Below are positions 17,805-27,056 of a DNA stretch of 64,000 bases, piece after piece. Position 1 is the stretch's first letter. Each line of letters starts with the position of its first letter. The stretch comes from Pseudomonadota bacterium. Lineage in GTDB: Bacteria > Pseudomonadota > Gammaproteobacteria > Burkholderiales > Rhodocyclaceae. Location of the stretch: contig JAFEFC010000015.1 in assembly GCA_018240785.1 (NCBI GenBank), forward strand, positions 1 to 64,000, in the 5' to 3' direction. The notes under the pieces were generated by a model. That model saw only the letters and a program-made list of their open reading frames with translations, was not told the DNA's origin and searched no databases. Both the position numbers and the translations under genes were made by a program.

Positions 17805-18905
17805 ATGCAAGTTGCCACCATCAGCTTCGATCGCTTCAACGTGCTCGCCGACGAGGACGCCCAGGCGCGTATCCGCGCCGCGCGCGCGCGCCTCGGTGAC
17901 AAGGCGGTGCTGTTGTGCCACCACTATCAGCGCGCCGACGTCTATCAGCATGCCGATCTCACCGGCGATTCGCTCAAGCTCGCGCGCCTCGCCTCGCAGA
18001 CCGACGCCCAGTACATCGTATTCTGCGGCGTGCATTTCATGGCCGAGGTGGCCGACATCCTGTCCAAGCCCAGCCAGGTCGCCATCCTGCCCGACCTCGC
18101 GGCCGGCTGCTCGATGGCCGACATGGCCAACCTGGCCAAGGTCGAGCGCTGCTGGCGGGAACTGGCCGAGGTGCTCGACAAGCCCGACGAGCTGATCACG
18201 CCGGTCACCTACATCAACTCCGCCGCCGACCTGAAGGCCTTCTGCGGCGAGCACGGCGGCATCGTGTGCACCTCGACCAACGCCCCGACCATCCTCGACT
18301 GGGCGTTCTCGAAGCGCGAGAAGGTGCTGTTCTTCCCCGACCAGCACCTGGGGCGGTGGACGGGCTACAAGAAAGGCATCCCGCTCGACCAGATGGTGGT
18401 GTGGGACCCGGACCTGGAATACGGCGGCCTCACGCCGGAGCAGATCCGCAACGCCAGGATCCTGCTGTGGAAGGGGCATTGCTCGGTGCATCAGATGTTC
18501 CAGCCTGGCCACATCGAGCGCTGGCGCAAGCAGCACCCGGACGGCCTGGTGATCTCGCACCCCGAAAGCAGCCTCGACGTCTGCATCCAGTCCGATTATG
18601 TCGGTTCGACCGAATACATCATCCGCACCATCGAGGCGGGCGCGCCCGGCTCGCGCTGGCTGGTGGGCACCGAGCTGAACCTGGTCAACCGCCTGGCCGA
18701 GGAAATGAAGCCGCAGGGCAAGATCGTGCAGTTCATGGCACCGACGGTGTGCATGTGCTCGACGATGCAGCGCATCGACCCGCAGCACCTGGCGTGGACG
18801 CTGGAGAATCTCGCCGACGGCAACGTCGTTAACCAGATCAAGGTGCCCGAGCACGAGGCCGAGCTGGCGCGCATTGCGCTCGACCGGATGCTTGCGGTGT
18901 CCTGA
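17805..18905 (+). CDS. nadA: Quinolinate synthase NadA
   Basis: A 366-residue [4Fe-4S] enzyme that condenses iminoaspartate with dihydroxyacetone phosphate in NAD synthesis. The presumed cluster cysteines are C102 (AAGCSMAD), C226 (KGHCSVHQ) and C316 or C318 (PTVCMCSTM). HHYQRADVYQHADLTGDS, CTSTNAP and SHPESSLDVC are conserved blocks. No nadB or nadC lies in the window. Confidence 0.95.
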   Translation: MQVATISFDRFNVLADEDAQARIRAARARLGDKAVLLCHHYQRADVYQHADLTGDSLKLARLASQTDAQYIVFCGVHFMAEVADILSKPSQVAILPDLAAGCSMADMANLAKVERCWRELAEVLDKPDELITPVTYINSAADLKAFCGEHGGIVCTSTNAPTILDWAFSKREKVLFFPDQHLGRWTGYKKGIPLDQMVVWDPDLEYGGLTPEQIRNARILLWKGHCSVHQMFQPGHIERWRKQHPDGLVISHPESSLDVCIQSDYVGSTEYIIRTIEAGAPGSRWLVGTELNLVNRLAEEMKPQGKIVQFMAPTVCMCSTMQRIDPQHLAWTLENLADGNVVNQIKVPEHEAELARIALDRMLAVS

Positions 18906-18938
18906 GCGCACCAGGGACCAGCGTCCACTGGAGAGGCG

Positions 18939-19691
18939 ATGGGCGTCCTGCGCATCTGCTCCTACAACATCCACAAGGGCTTCTCGCAGTTCAACCGCCG
19001 CATGGTGGTGCATGAACTGCGGGAGCGCCTGCGCAGCCTCGATGTCGATCTCGTCTTCCTGCAGGAGGTTCAGGGGCTCAACGTCAGGCACCGGGTCCGG
19101 CACGCCGATTGGCCGCAGCAGCCGCAGCACGAGTTCCTCGCCGAGGACAACTGGGGCCAGACTGCCTATGGCCGCAACGCCGTCTACGACCACGGCCACC
19201 ACGGCAACGCCATCCTGAGCCGGCACGACATCCTCTCCGCCGCCAACGAGGACGTCTCGGCCCATCGCTTCGAGAGCCGCGGCCTGCTGCATTGCGAGGT
19301 CTCGGTGCCCGAGTTCGCCGCGCCGGTGCATTGCGTGTGCGTGCATCTGGGCCTCACTGCCGGCGGGCGGCGGCGGCAGATGCAGGCGCTGGCCGATCGC
19401 ATGGAACGGCTGGCACCGAATGGCTCGCCGCTGATCATCGCCGGCGACTTCAATGACTGGCGCAACCATGCCGACGAACTGATCGGCGCACGGCTGCGCC
19501 TCACCGAGGCCTTTGGCGTCAACCGCGGGCGGCCTGCACGCAGCTTCCCGAGCGTGCTGCCCTTCTTCCGTCTCGACCGCATCTACGTGCGCGGCTTCCG
19601 CGTGCGCCAGGCCAAGGTCCATTTCGGCGAGCCCTGGGCGCAGATATCCGACCACGCCGCGCTCACCGCCGACCTGGAGCCGGTGCCTTGA
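18939..19691 (+). CDS. Endonuclease/exonuclease/phosphatase family protein
   Basis: A 250-residue EEP-fold hydrolase with CSYNIHKGF, the metal-binding Glu in VFLQEVQG, the GDFNDWRNHADELI motif and a final SDHAALTADLE. It belongs to the group commonly paired with cardiolipin synthase B (ybhP-like). It overlaps clsB by 4 bp. Substrate unknown; a phosphodiester in lipid or nucleic acid is likely. Confidence 0.88.
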   Translation: MGVLRICSYNIHKGFSQFNRRMVVHELRERLRSLDVDLVFLQEVQGLNVRHRVRHADWPQQPQHEFLAEDNWGQTAYGRNAVYDHGHHGNAILSRHDILSAANEDVSAHRFESRGLLHCEVSVPEFAAPVHCVCVHLGLTAGGRRRQMQALADRMERLAPNGSPLIIAGDFNDWRNHADELIGARLRLTEAFGVNRGRPARSFPSVLPFFRLDRIYVRGFRVRQAKVHFGEPWAQISDHAALTADLEPVP

Positions 19692-20848
19692 CGATGGTCG
19701 TCCCCGGCAACGCGGTGGTGTTGCTGGAGAACGGGCAGGAGTATTTCCCCGCGCTGGAAGCCTCGATCGACGCCGCCGAGCGCGAGATCTTCCTGCAGAG
19801 CTACATCTTCAGCGACGACGACGTCGGCCGCAGCATCGCCGCCGCGCTGCGGCGGGCGGCCCGGCGTGGCGTGGTGGTGCGCGTGATGGTCGACGGCTTC
19901 GGCGGGCGTGAGTTCGTGCGCGACCTCATGCCGCAGCTCGCCGCCGATGGCGTCGAGGTGCTGATCTACCGCCGCGAGCTGCGCGCCCTGTCCTTGCGCC
20001 GGCATCGCCTGCGCAGGCTGCACCGCAAGGTGGTGACGATCGATGGTCGCGAGGCCTACGTCGGCGGCATCAACATCACCGACGATTTCGCGCCCAACGG
20101 CTCACCCTTTCCACGCTATGACTATGCGGTAAGAGTGCAGGGGCCGCTGCTGGACCCGATCGTCGAGTCGGCGCATCGCCTGTGGCGACTGGTGGCCTGG
20201 GCGAGTTTCCGCCGCCGCGTGCATCAGCCGCTGCTGGCGCCGCCGGTCGGCGAGGCGGCGGGATCCATCCGCGCCGCGTTCGTCGTGCGCGACAACCTGC
20301 GCTACCGGCGCGCGATCGAGGAGGCCTATCTGGCGGCGATCGAGCGCGCACGGCACGAGATCGTCATTGCCAACGCGTATTTCTTTCCCGGCCGACGCTT
20401 CCGCCACGCGCTCACCGAGGCCGCCGGGCGCGGCGTACGGGTGACGCTGCTGCTGCAAGGCGCAGGCGGCGATCATCCGCTCCAGGTCCTCGCGACGCGG
20501 GCGCTGTATCCCTTCCTGCTGCAACGCGGGGTCGAGCTGTACGAGTATCATCGCAGCCATCTGCACGCCAAGGTGGCGGTGATCGATGGCCGCTGGGCGA
20601 CGGTCGGCTCGAGCAACATCGACGCCTTCAGCCTGCTGCTGGCGCGCGAGGCGAACGTGGTGGTCGAGGACGAGGGCTTCGCCGCGCAACTGCGCGCCAG
20701 CCTGGCCGCGGCGATGCGCGACGGTGCCGAGGCGCAATTACCCGAGGACTGGCGTCGGCTGCCGCTGGTGCGGCGCATGGCGAACTGGCTGGCGTATCAA
20801 CTGGTGCGGATGGCGATCGGCATCGCCGGGTTCGGCGGCAAGCACTGA
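19688..20848 (+). CDS. clsB: Cardiolipin synthase ClsB-like (phospholipase D family)
   Basis: A 386-residue protein with two HKD motifs, HRKVVTIDGREAYVGGIN (about residues 115-132) and HLHAKVAVIDGRWATVGSSN (about 292-311), the hallmark of phospholipase D transferases that make cardiolipin. A short C-terminal hydrophobic helix may anchor it. The start is a TTG at 19688 with GGAG 8 nt upstream, overlapping the EEP gene; an ATG at 19694 is the alternative. Confidence 0.9.
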   Translation: MTMVVPGNAVVLLENGQEYFPALEASIDAAEREIFLQSYIFSDDDVGRSIAAALRRAARRGVVVRVMVDGFGGREFVRDLMPQLAADGVEVLIYRRELRALSLRRHRLRRLHRKVVTIDGREAYVGGINITDDFAPNGSPFPRYDYAVRVQGPLLDPIVESAHRLWRLVAWASFRRRVHQPLLAPPVGEAAGSIRAAFVVRDNLRYRRAIEEAYLAAIERARHEIVIANAYFFPGRRFRHALTEAAGRGVRVTLLLQGAGGDHPLQVLATRALYPFLLQRGVELYEYHRSHLHAKVAVIDGRWATVGSSNIDAFSLLLAREANVVVEDEGFAAQLRASLAAAMRDGAEAQLPEDWRRLPLVRRMANWLAYQLVRMAIGIAGFGGKH

Positions 20849-20877
20849 GCGCGGCGACAGGCACGAGCGCCGGGTAA

Positions 20878-21288
20878 TCAGCCGAGCAGAAGCCTGCGGT
20901 GCTCGATCTTGGTGCAGTGATCCATCACCACCGCCAGCCCTGCCGTTTCGGCCCGTGTCGCGGCCTCGGTCGCGATCACGCCGAGCTGCAGCCACACGGC
21001 CTTGGCGCCGACGGCGATCGCGTCCTCCACGATGGGCATCACGTCTTCGGATTTGCGGAACACGTCGACCAGGTCGATCGGCACCGGCACCTCGCGCAGG
21101 CTGGGGTAGCACTTCTCGCCCAGGATTTCCGCGCAGGCCGGATTCACCGGGATGATCGTGTAGCCCGCCCGGCGCAGGTACTGCGCGACCTCGTTGCTGG
21201 CGCGCTCGGGGTTGGCCGACATGCCGACCACGGCGATCGTGCGGGTATCCTGGAGCAGCCTGCGCAGGCCGGCGTCGTCTTCGATCAT
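20878..21288 (-). CDS. CoA-binding (YccU-type) protein
   Basis: A 136-residue Rossmann-fold CoA-binding domain: IAVVGMSANPERASNEVAQY at the N-terminus, GYTIIPVNP, and VWLQLGVI near the end. It is similar to YccU. No catalytic role is established. GAGGAGG precedes the ATG; gluQ lies 10 bp upstream in the same direction. Confidence 0.85.
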   Translation of the reverse strand: MIEDDAGLRRLLQDTRTIAVVGMSANPERASNEVAQYLRRAGYTIIPVNPACAEILGEKCYPSLREVPVPIDLVDVFRKSEDVMPIVEDAIAVGAKAVWLQLGVIATEAATRAETAGLAVVMDHCTKIEHRRLLLG

Positions 21289-21298
21289 GGAGTCCTCC

Positions 21299-22210
21299 TC
21301 AGGTGAATTCCGGCGCGAGGGCATGGCGCCGGCGCGGTACGTTGGCAAGCGACCAGTTGGCGAGCGCCCAGTCCCAGATGCGCGCCAGTGGCGCCTGCGC
21401 AAGGTCGCGCGGCGGCTGCTGGCCGAGGAAGGCCAGCGCCGCGGTGAGCGCCGCGGCCGGGGGATGGTCGTCGATGGCACGCGCCAGCGTCTGCTTGGAG
21501 AGCTTTTCGCCCGCGGCATTGGTCGCCACCGGCAGGTGGGCGTAGGCCGGCGTCGGCAGGCCGAGCAGGCGCTGCAGGTGGATCTGGCGCGCGGTCGAGT
21601 CGAGCAGGTCGGCGCCGCGCACCACATGCGTCACCCCCGCTTCGGCATCGTCCACGACGACGGCGAGCTGGTAGGCGAACAGGCCGTCCGCCCGCAGCAC
21701 GATGTAGTCGCCGACGTCGGCTTCGAGGTCTTCCTGCTGCGGGCCCTGGATGGCATCGTCGTAGCGGACCACGCCGGCTGCGCGCACCCGCCAGGCGCGC
21801 GCGCTGCGCCCCGGCGGCAGGCCGTCGCGGCAGGTGCCCGGGTAGCGGTGCGAGCCGTCGCGGGTGAGGGCGGAGTCGGCCAGTTCGCGCCGCGTGCACG
21901 CACAGGGAAAGGCGTGGCCGTCGGCCTTCAGGTGCTCGAGCGCGGCCGCGTAGGCGTCGGTACGCCGGCTCTGCCAGACGATGTCGCCGTCCCATTCGAA
22001 GCCGAAGCGAGTGAGCGTGGCGATGATCGCGTCGGCCGCGCCGGCCACCGTGCGCGGCGCATCGACGTCCTCGATGCGCAGCAGCCAGTGCCCGCCATGG
22101 CAGCGTGCCTCGAGGCAACTGCCGACGGCGGCGACCAGCGAGCCGAAATGCAGCGGGCCGCTGGGCGAGGGCGCGAAGCGGCCGATGTACCGCGATTGCG
22201 TGGCGGTCAT
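21299..22210 (-). CDS. gluQ: Glutamyl-Q tRNA(Asp) synthetase
   Basis: A 303-residue truncated GluRS paralogue that attaches glutamate to queuosine in tRNA-Asp. The HIGH-like motif is PSGPLHFGSL and the KMSKS-like motif is EKLSKQTLA. The Cys motif CACTRREL with a later CR binds zinc. The anticodon-binding domain of GluRS is absent, as expected. It overlaps the downstream end of the deacetylase gene by 4 bp. Confidence 0.94.
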   Translation of the reverse strand: MTATQSRYIGRFAPSPSGPLHFGSLVAAVGSCLEARCHGGHWLLRIEDVDAPRTVAGAADAIIATLTRFGFEWDGDIVWQSRRTDAYAAALEHLKADGHAFPCACTRRELADSALTRDGSHRYPGTCRDGLPPGRSARAWRVRAAGVVRYDDAIQGPQQEDLEADVGDYIVLRADGLFAYQLAVVVDDAEAGVTHVVRGADLLDSTARQIHLQRLLGLPTPAYAHLPVATNAAGEKLSKQTLARAIDDHPPAAALTAALAFLGQQPPRDLAQAPLARIWDWALANWSLANVPRRRHALAPEFT

Positions 22211-23100
22211 CGGTGCGAAACGTCGCTGCCGGCGAACTCGGCGAAGCGCGCCGGTCGCACGCCGGCCGTGGCGAGGTCGTCGGCGAATTCATCTGAAGCG
22301 AGGTAGGCCAGCTCCGCCTCGCGCGGCGTGGTCAGCGCATCGCAGCCAAGCAGCGCTGCGTCCACTCGGCCGGGATGGACGTGCAGCAGCGGTCGCGGGC
22401 CGAGCGCGGCCAGGAAGCGGCGCATCTTGTCGCCGAACGGGCGCGCGGTGGAGAAGTCGTGCAGGCCGCTGAAGCCATCGTTCGCCGGAATGCCCGCCGC
22501 GCGCAATTGTCGGCGCAGGCCGGCGCCCAGCGCGGAAATGAACATGGCCTTGGCGGCGGATTCGCCACGGCACAGGCAGCGCGTCGGGGGTTCGACGCAG
22601 TCTCGCGCCCACACGCGGCCGACGGGGTAGCGGCGCAGCAGCTCCGCGACCAGCGCCTCGCGCACGCCGGGAAGCACATGCACATGCTGGTGGCCATCCA
22701 CATAGTCCGGCGGCGCGCCCCAGGCGTCTTCGAAAGCGTCGAGCTGCGCGCGCAGCTCGTCGACGAGGGCGGCGGCGGGCAGAGCGTGCGCCAGCGCGCG
22801 GGGCAGCAGGCGGCCGAGCGGTGGCAGGCGGCCGTCGATCGCCAACCCACTGGCGCGGCTCAGCGGCGCCTGGTCGGTGAGCGTCAGGTGCAGGCCGACG
22901 TCGGCCGGCGCGCGGCGAACGAGCTCGCGCAAGGGCGCGGCGGCGCGGCGCCAGTCGGCCATGGTGGTCATGCAGCTCGTGGCCGACAGGCGGCCTGCAG
23001 CGATCAGCTCGGCGATGGCGTCGCTGACGCCCGCGGCGAGGCCGTAGTCGTCGGCGCACACGACGATGGGACGGGAGGAAGCGGACGAAGGTACGGCCAT
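22207..23100 (-). CDS. YdjC/ChbG/HpnK-family carbohydrate deacetylase
   Basis: A 297-residue TIM-barrel-like deacetylase. The metal motif is VVCADDYGL near the N-terminus and the second motif is DGHQHVHVLPGVREAL; HVHPG is a third His block. HpnK removes acetyl groups in hopanoid-linked glycans; ChbG acts on chitooligosaccharides. The start MAVPSSASS is preferred to a 48-codon upstream extension that is Arg-rich and non-conserved. It is divergent from the gtrB cassette, so a glycan or hopanoid-sugar substrate is plausible. Confidence 0.85.
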   Translation of the reverse strand: MAVPSSASSRPIVVCADDYGLAAGVSDAIAELIAAGRLSATSCMTTMADWRRAAAPLRELVRRAPADVGLHLTLTDQAPLSRASGLAIDGRLPPLGRLLPRALAHALPAAALVDELRAQLDAFEDAWGAPPDYVDGHQHVHVLPGVREALVAELLRRYPVGRVWARDCVEPPTRCLCRGESAAKAMFISALGAGLRRQLRAAGIPANDGFSGLHDFSTARPFGDKMRRFLAALGPRPLLHVHPGRVDAALLGCDALTTPREAELAYLASDEFADDLATAGVRPARFAEFAGSDVSHR

Positions 23101-23317
23101 GCGGGCAGGCACGAAGCACAGAGGCCGGCAGTATCGCTCAATGTCACCGCTCGGCGCGCGTGAAAAGGTGCTCGGCACGGCGGCTTTGGCCTGCTGACGG
23201 CGGCGCTTGATGCGATGCAAAATGTTGTAACCGTGCCGCTTCATTCCGCGCCTGACGGAATGGTTTATCGTTCACTGCCTCGCTCCCATCTGGAGCGTTT
23301 TTCCGGATCGTCTTGCC

Positions 23318-24328
23318 GTGTCGAACCTCGACTCACTCGATGCCCATGCCCATGCGGCATCGTCTTCTGCCGCGCAGCCCCGCCTGTCGGTGGTCATTCC
23401 CCTCTACAACGAGAGCGGCTCCCTCGGCCCGCTGCACCAGCGGCTTTCCGCGGTGCTCAAGGGTATGGCGCTGGCTTCCTACGAAGTCGTCTTCGTCGAT
23501 GACGGCAGCCGCGACAACACCTACGCCGAAGTGGCGGAGCTGTGCGCGATCGACCCGGCGCTGAAGGCGATCCGCTTCGCGCGCAATTTCGGCAAGGAAG
23601 CGGCGATGGCCGCCGGCCTGCGCGCCGCCAGCGGCGATGTGGTGGTGTTGATGGACGGCGACCTGCAGCACCCGCCCGAGCTGATCCCCGAGATGCTGGA
23701 GCGCTGGCGCGGCGGGGCGATGATGGTCACTGCGGTGCGCCGCTCGCGCGATACCGATCCCTGGCTACGGCGGCAGTTGTCGCGCGCCTTCTATGCCTTC
23801 TTCCGCAAGGTGTCGGAGGTGGCGCTTGCCGAAGGCGGCGGCGACTTCCGCATCTTCGACCGCGCGGTGGTGGATGCCATCAACAGCCTGCCGGAGCGCA
23901 CCCGCTTCATGAAGGGCATCACCAGCTGGGTGGGCTTCCGCCAGGAAGAAGTCGACTTCGAGCCCGAAGAGCGCGCCGCGGGCGCGTCCGCGTGGTCCAT
24001 GCTGCGCCTGCTGCGCTATGCCATCGATGGCCTGTCGGCCTTCAGCACATTGCCGCTGCGGGTGTGGTCGGTGATCGGCCTGGTGATGGCGGGCCTGTCG
24101 GCCCTTTACGGCGCCTGGCTGGTGGTGCGCACCATCATCTTCGGCATCGACCTCCCCGGCTACGCGTCGATCATGGTGTCGGTGCTGTTCCTGTCCGGCA
24201 TCCAGTTGATCAGCCTGGGCGTGCTGGGCGAGTACATCGGGCGCATCTTCACCGAGGTCAAGGGGCGGCCGCTGTTCCTGGTGTCCGAGCGCATCGGGTT
24301 CGGCGACGGCAGGGAGTCGCGCCGATGA
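23318..24328 (+). CDS. GtrB-type polyprenyl-phosphate glycosyltransferase
   Basis: A 336-residue GT2 enzyme with two C-terminal membrane helices. LSVVIPLYNESGSL, VVFVDDGSRDNT, RNFGKEAAM and VVLMDGDLQHPPE are the catalytic DXD-type blocks of dolichol/bactoprenol-phosphate glycosyltransferases. It starts with GTG at 23318; no in-frame ATG precedes the conserved core. The stop overlaps the next gene (ATGA). It would load a sugar on the lipid carrier at the cytoplasmic face. Confidence 0.9.
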   Translation: MSNLDSLDAHAHAASSSAAQPRLSVVIPLYNESGSLGPLHQRLSAVLKGMALASYEVVFVDDGSRDNTYAEVAELCAIDPALKAIRFARNFGKEAAMAAGLRAASGDVVVLMDGDLQHPPELIPEMLERWRGGAMMVTAVRRSRDTDPWLRRQLSRAFYAFFRKVSEVALAEGGGDFRIFDRAVVDAINSLPERTRFMKGITSWVGFRQEEVDFEPEERAAGASAWSMLRLLRYAIDGLSAFSTLPLRVWSVIGLVMAGLSALYGAWLVVRTIIFGIDLPGYASIMVSVLFLSGIQLISLGVLGEYIGRIFTEVKGRPLFLVSERIGFGDGRESRR

Positions 24329-25995
24329 GCGCTCCGGCGCGTGCGGCGGCTGTCACTGCAGGGGATGACCAAGCGGATGACGCCGCGGGCGCAGGAAGTG
24401 GCAGATGGGCCTTCGGCCTGTCGATGCTGCTCTTCGTCGCGACGGCCGCCTTCATCCTGCTGACCTTCGACCAGCACGGGCTCAGCAACGATGAGGAGGT
24501 GCAGCACGTCTATGGCCGGCTGCTGGTGGATTTCTACGCCTCCGGCCTGAGCGACCTGCGCGCCTTCGAGTACAAGAACCTCTACCTCTACGGCGGCCTG
24601 TTCGACCTCGTCGCCGCGCTGATCGAGCGCAGCGGCGTGGTCGGTTCCAGCGGGCCCGGGGTGTGGGAGATGCGCCACCTGTTGTCGGCCGGCTTCGGTC
24701 TGCTCGGGCTCGCCGGCACCTGGCTGCTGGCGCGCCGGCTCGCCGGCGAATGGGCCGCGCTGGCGGCGCTGGTCGTGCTGCTGGTCACCGGCGCATGGTC
24801 GGGCGCGATGTTCACCCACACCAAGGACGTGCCCTTCGCCACCGCGATGGTGTGGGCGCTGTACTACATCGTGCGCGTCGCCCCCAGCCTGCCGCGGCCT
24901 GCACGTGGCGACGTGATCGGGCTCGGCATCGCGCTGGGTTGTGCCTTCGGCCTGCGCATCGGCGCGGTCTTCGCGGTCTTCTACCTCGGCATGGCGGTGC
25001 TGGCGGCGGCTGCGTGGCGCGAGGGCGAGTCCGCGGGTGCGCGCGCAGCCGTCTTCGGCCGCTCCATCGTGGCGCTGCTGCCGGCGGCAGTGATCGCCTT
25101 CGCGCTGATGGGGCTGTTCTGGCCTTGGGCGGTGATGTCGACGGGCAACCTGTGGAAGGCGATGACCACCTTCTCGCACTTCTCCTTCCTGCTGCACACC
25201 ATCCTCGCCGGCAAGGTGATGCCCAATGGCGAGGTGCCGGGCATCTACCTGCTCGCCTACCTGCTCGTGCGCCTGCCCGAGATCTTCCTGCTCGGTCTCG
25301 CCCTGGCCGCCATCGGCGGGCTGCGGGCCCTGCCGATGCTGGCGAGCCCGGCCGGACGGCGCGCGGCGCTGCCCTGGCTGCCGGTGGTGCTCGCCGCGCT
25401 GTTTCCGATCGCCTACACGCTGCTCGCTGCGCCGCCGCTGTACAACGGCATCCGCCACTTCACCTTCCTGCTGCCGCCGCTCGCGGTGCTGGCGGGTGCC
25501 GGCCTGTACTCGGCCTGGCAGCGCGCGGCGCGCTGGCCGCGTGGCCGCTGGGCGGCGCTGGCCGGCTGCATGCTGCTGGTGGCAGGGCAGGTGGTCATGC
25601 TGGCGCGCCTGCATCCCTACGAATACGTCGCCTACAACGGCTTCGTCGGCGGGCTGCGCGGCACCACCGACCGCTGGGAACAGGACTACTGGGCGGACAG
25701 CCTGCGTGATGCGGCCGGGCAACTGAACGCCTTCGTCGCCCGCGAAGGGCATCCCGACAAGACCTACACCGTGGCGGTGTGCGCCGAGTCGCTGCAGGGC
25801 TCGGTGTGGCTCGACCCCCGCCTGGTGGTTACCAGGGACTGGTGGATCGCCGACTTCTTCCTGTCGCCGACTCACATGGACTGCCACACCGCAGAGAAAG
25901 GCCAGATCATCGGCACGGTGGAGCGCGAGGGGGTCACGTTGGCCGTGGTCAAGGATCGCCGCATGCTGGTGGGAGAGGAGCGCCGGCCGCGATGA
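24325..25995 (+). CDS. GT39-like membrane glycosyltransferase
   Basis: A 556-residue protein with about ten or more transmembrane segments. The first periplasmic loop holds the acidic motif LSNDEEVQHVYGR expected for a GT-C catalytic site, and THTKDVPFATA is a second loop motif found in PMT/ArnT-like proteins. It sits between gtrB and gtrA with ATGA overlaps at both ends, so it is the predicted transferase that moves the lipid-linked sugar onto an acceptor. The acceptor and sugar are unknown. Confidence 0.82.
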   Translation: MSAPARAAAVTAGDDQADDAAGAGSGRWAFGLSMLLFVATAAFILLTFDQHGLSNDEEVQHVYGRLLVDFYASGLSDLRAFEYKNLYLYGGLFDLVAALIERSGVVGSSGPGVWEMRHLLSAGFGLLGLAGTWLLARRLAGEWAALAALVVLLVTGAWSGAMFTHTKDVPFATAMVWALYYIVRVAPSLPRPARGDVIGLGIALGCAFGLRIGAVFAVFYLGMAVLAAAAWREGESAGARAAVFGRSIVALLPAAVIAFALMGLFWPWAVMSTGNLWKAMTTFSHFSFLLHTILAGKVMPNGEVPGIYLLAYLLVRLPEIFLLGLALAAIGGLRALPMLASPAGRRAALPWLPVVLAALFPIAYTLLAAPPLYNGIRHFTFLLPPLAVLAGAGLYSAWQRAARWPRGRWAALAGCMLLVAGQVVMLARLHPYEYVAYNGFVGGLRGTTDRWEQDYWADSLRDAAGQLNAFVAREGHPDKTYTVAVCAESLQGSVWLDPRLVVTRDWWIADFFLSPTHMDCHTAEKGQIIGTVEREGVTLAVVKDRRMLVGEERRPR

Positions 25996-26387
25996 ACATC
26001 CGCCGATTCATCCGCTTCGCCGCCGTCGGTGCGGTCGGCACGCTGGCGCATTACGCCCTGCTGCTGACGCTGGTGGAAGGTTTCGGCGCCAGTCCGCTGG
26101 TCGGTGCGACCGCCGGCTTCGTGCTCGGCGCGGTGGTGAATTACGCGCTCGCGCGCCTGCTGGTGTTCGATTCGGACCGCACGCACGTCGAGGCCTTGCC
26201 ACGCTTTTTCGCCGTGGCCACCATCGGGCTTGCCTGGACCGCCTTGCTGATGAAGCTGTTCGTCGATGTATTCGGACTGCACTACCTGCTTGCGCAACTG
26301 GCGACCACCGCGCTGCTGCTGTTGTGGCACTACGCCGGCAATGCGGTGTGGACCTTCCGTCATCGCGAGCGACAGGCGGAGGAGTGA
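25992..26387 (+). CDS. GtrA-family membrane protein (putative flippase)
   Basis: A 131-residue protein with four hydrophobic helices. FIRFAAVGAVGTLAHY, FVLGAVVNYALARLLVF and the C-terminal NAVWTFRHRE are GtrA signatures. The family is proposed to flip bactoprenol-linked glucose. It overlaps the GT39-like gene by 4 bp and ends the cassette. Confidence 0.9.
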   Translation: MNIRRFIRFAAVGAVGTLAHYALLLTLVEGFGASPLVGATAGFVLGAVVNYALARLLVFDSDRTHVEALPRFFAVATIGLAWTALLMKLFVDVFGLHYLLAQLATTALLLLWHYAGNAVWTFRHRERQAEE

Positions 26388-26509
26388 GGGTGGCCGTGGG
26401 CGGCCAGCGGGAATTGACGCGTATCAAGAACCTGGCGGGCACGAACCGTTAGCATTGTTTCGTTTTTCCACAAATGTTTTTCTGCCTGGACCCCTGTCGG
26501 AGACTGCCA

Positions 26510-26968
26510 ATGAAAAAGACCAACCTGATTCTCGCCGCGGCGCTTGCCGCCCTTCTTTCTGCCTGTGGTGGCCAGGATTCCGGCAAGCAGGCCGCAGCGC
26601 CGGCTGCCCCGGCGGCGCCTGCTGCTGCACCCGCGGCGCCCGCGCCCAGCGCAGCCCCTGCGGCGGCGCCTGCCGCAGCTCCGGCAACCCAGGTCGCCGC
26701 AGCACCGGCCGCGAGCGCGGGCGGTGAGAGCGTGTTCAAGAAGACCTGCTCGCTGTGCCATGCAACCGGCGTGGCTGGCGCGCCGATGGTGGGCAACAAG
26801 GATGACTGGGGTCCGCGCATCGCCCAGGGCAAGGACACGCTCTACAAGCACGCGATCGAAGGCTTCACCGGCGCCAAGGGCATGATGCCTCCGCGTGGTG
26901 GCGGCTCGTCGCTGTCTGACGACGAGGTGAAGGCTGCCGTCGATTACATGGTGTCGAAGGCGAGCTGA
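26510..26968 (+). CDS. Cytochrome c5-like lipoprotein
   Basis: A 152-residue monohaem cytochrome. A lipoprotein signal (ILAAALAALLSAC, lipobox LSAC) is followed by an Ala/Pro-rich linker (residues about 28-73) and a class I haem domain with CSLCH and, as distal Met region, GMMPPRGG. It is anchored in a membrane facing the periplasm. The ATG has CGGAG upstream. It is convergent with the nos cluster, so it may carry electrons to N2O reductase or an oxidase; this is inference. Confidence 0.87.
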   Translation: MKKTNLILAAALAALLSACGGQDSGKQAAAPAAPAAPAAAPAAPAPSAAPAAAPAAAPATQVAAAPAASAGGESVFKKTCSLCHATGVAGAPMVGNKDDWGPRIAQGKDTLYKHAIEGFTGAKGMMPPRGGGSSLSDDEVKAAVDYMVSKAS

Positions 26969-26992
26969 CTCCTGCCGGATCGTCCGCACGAA

Positions 26993-27013
26993 GTGGAGGC
27001 CCTCGCGGCCTCC
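26993..27013 (+). terminator. Terminator after the cytochrome c5-like gene
   Basis: TGGAGGCC and GGCCTCCA form an 8-bp stem with loop CTCGC, followed by TTCTCGTT, between the convergent cytochrome and NosL-like genes. Confidence 0.65.
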
Positions 27014-27056
27014 ATTCTCGTTCACGCGCATCGCGGCAAGCCGCTCCGTGCGGCGC

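Noticed and set aside
17790-19655. 621-codon antisense ORF over nadA and the EEP gene
   Set aside because: It spans two well-defined genes and shows no domain motif.
24160-25887. 575-codon antisense ORF across the GT39-like gene
   Set aside because: Its protein is Arg/Gln/His-rich low-complexity sequence typical of GC-rich shadows; the sense frame has clear membrane and glycosyltransferase character.
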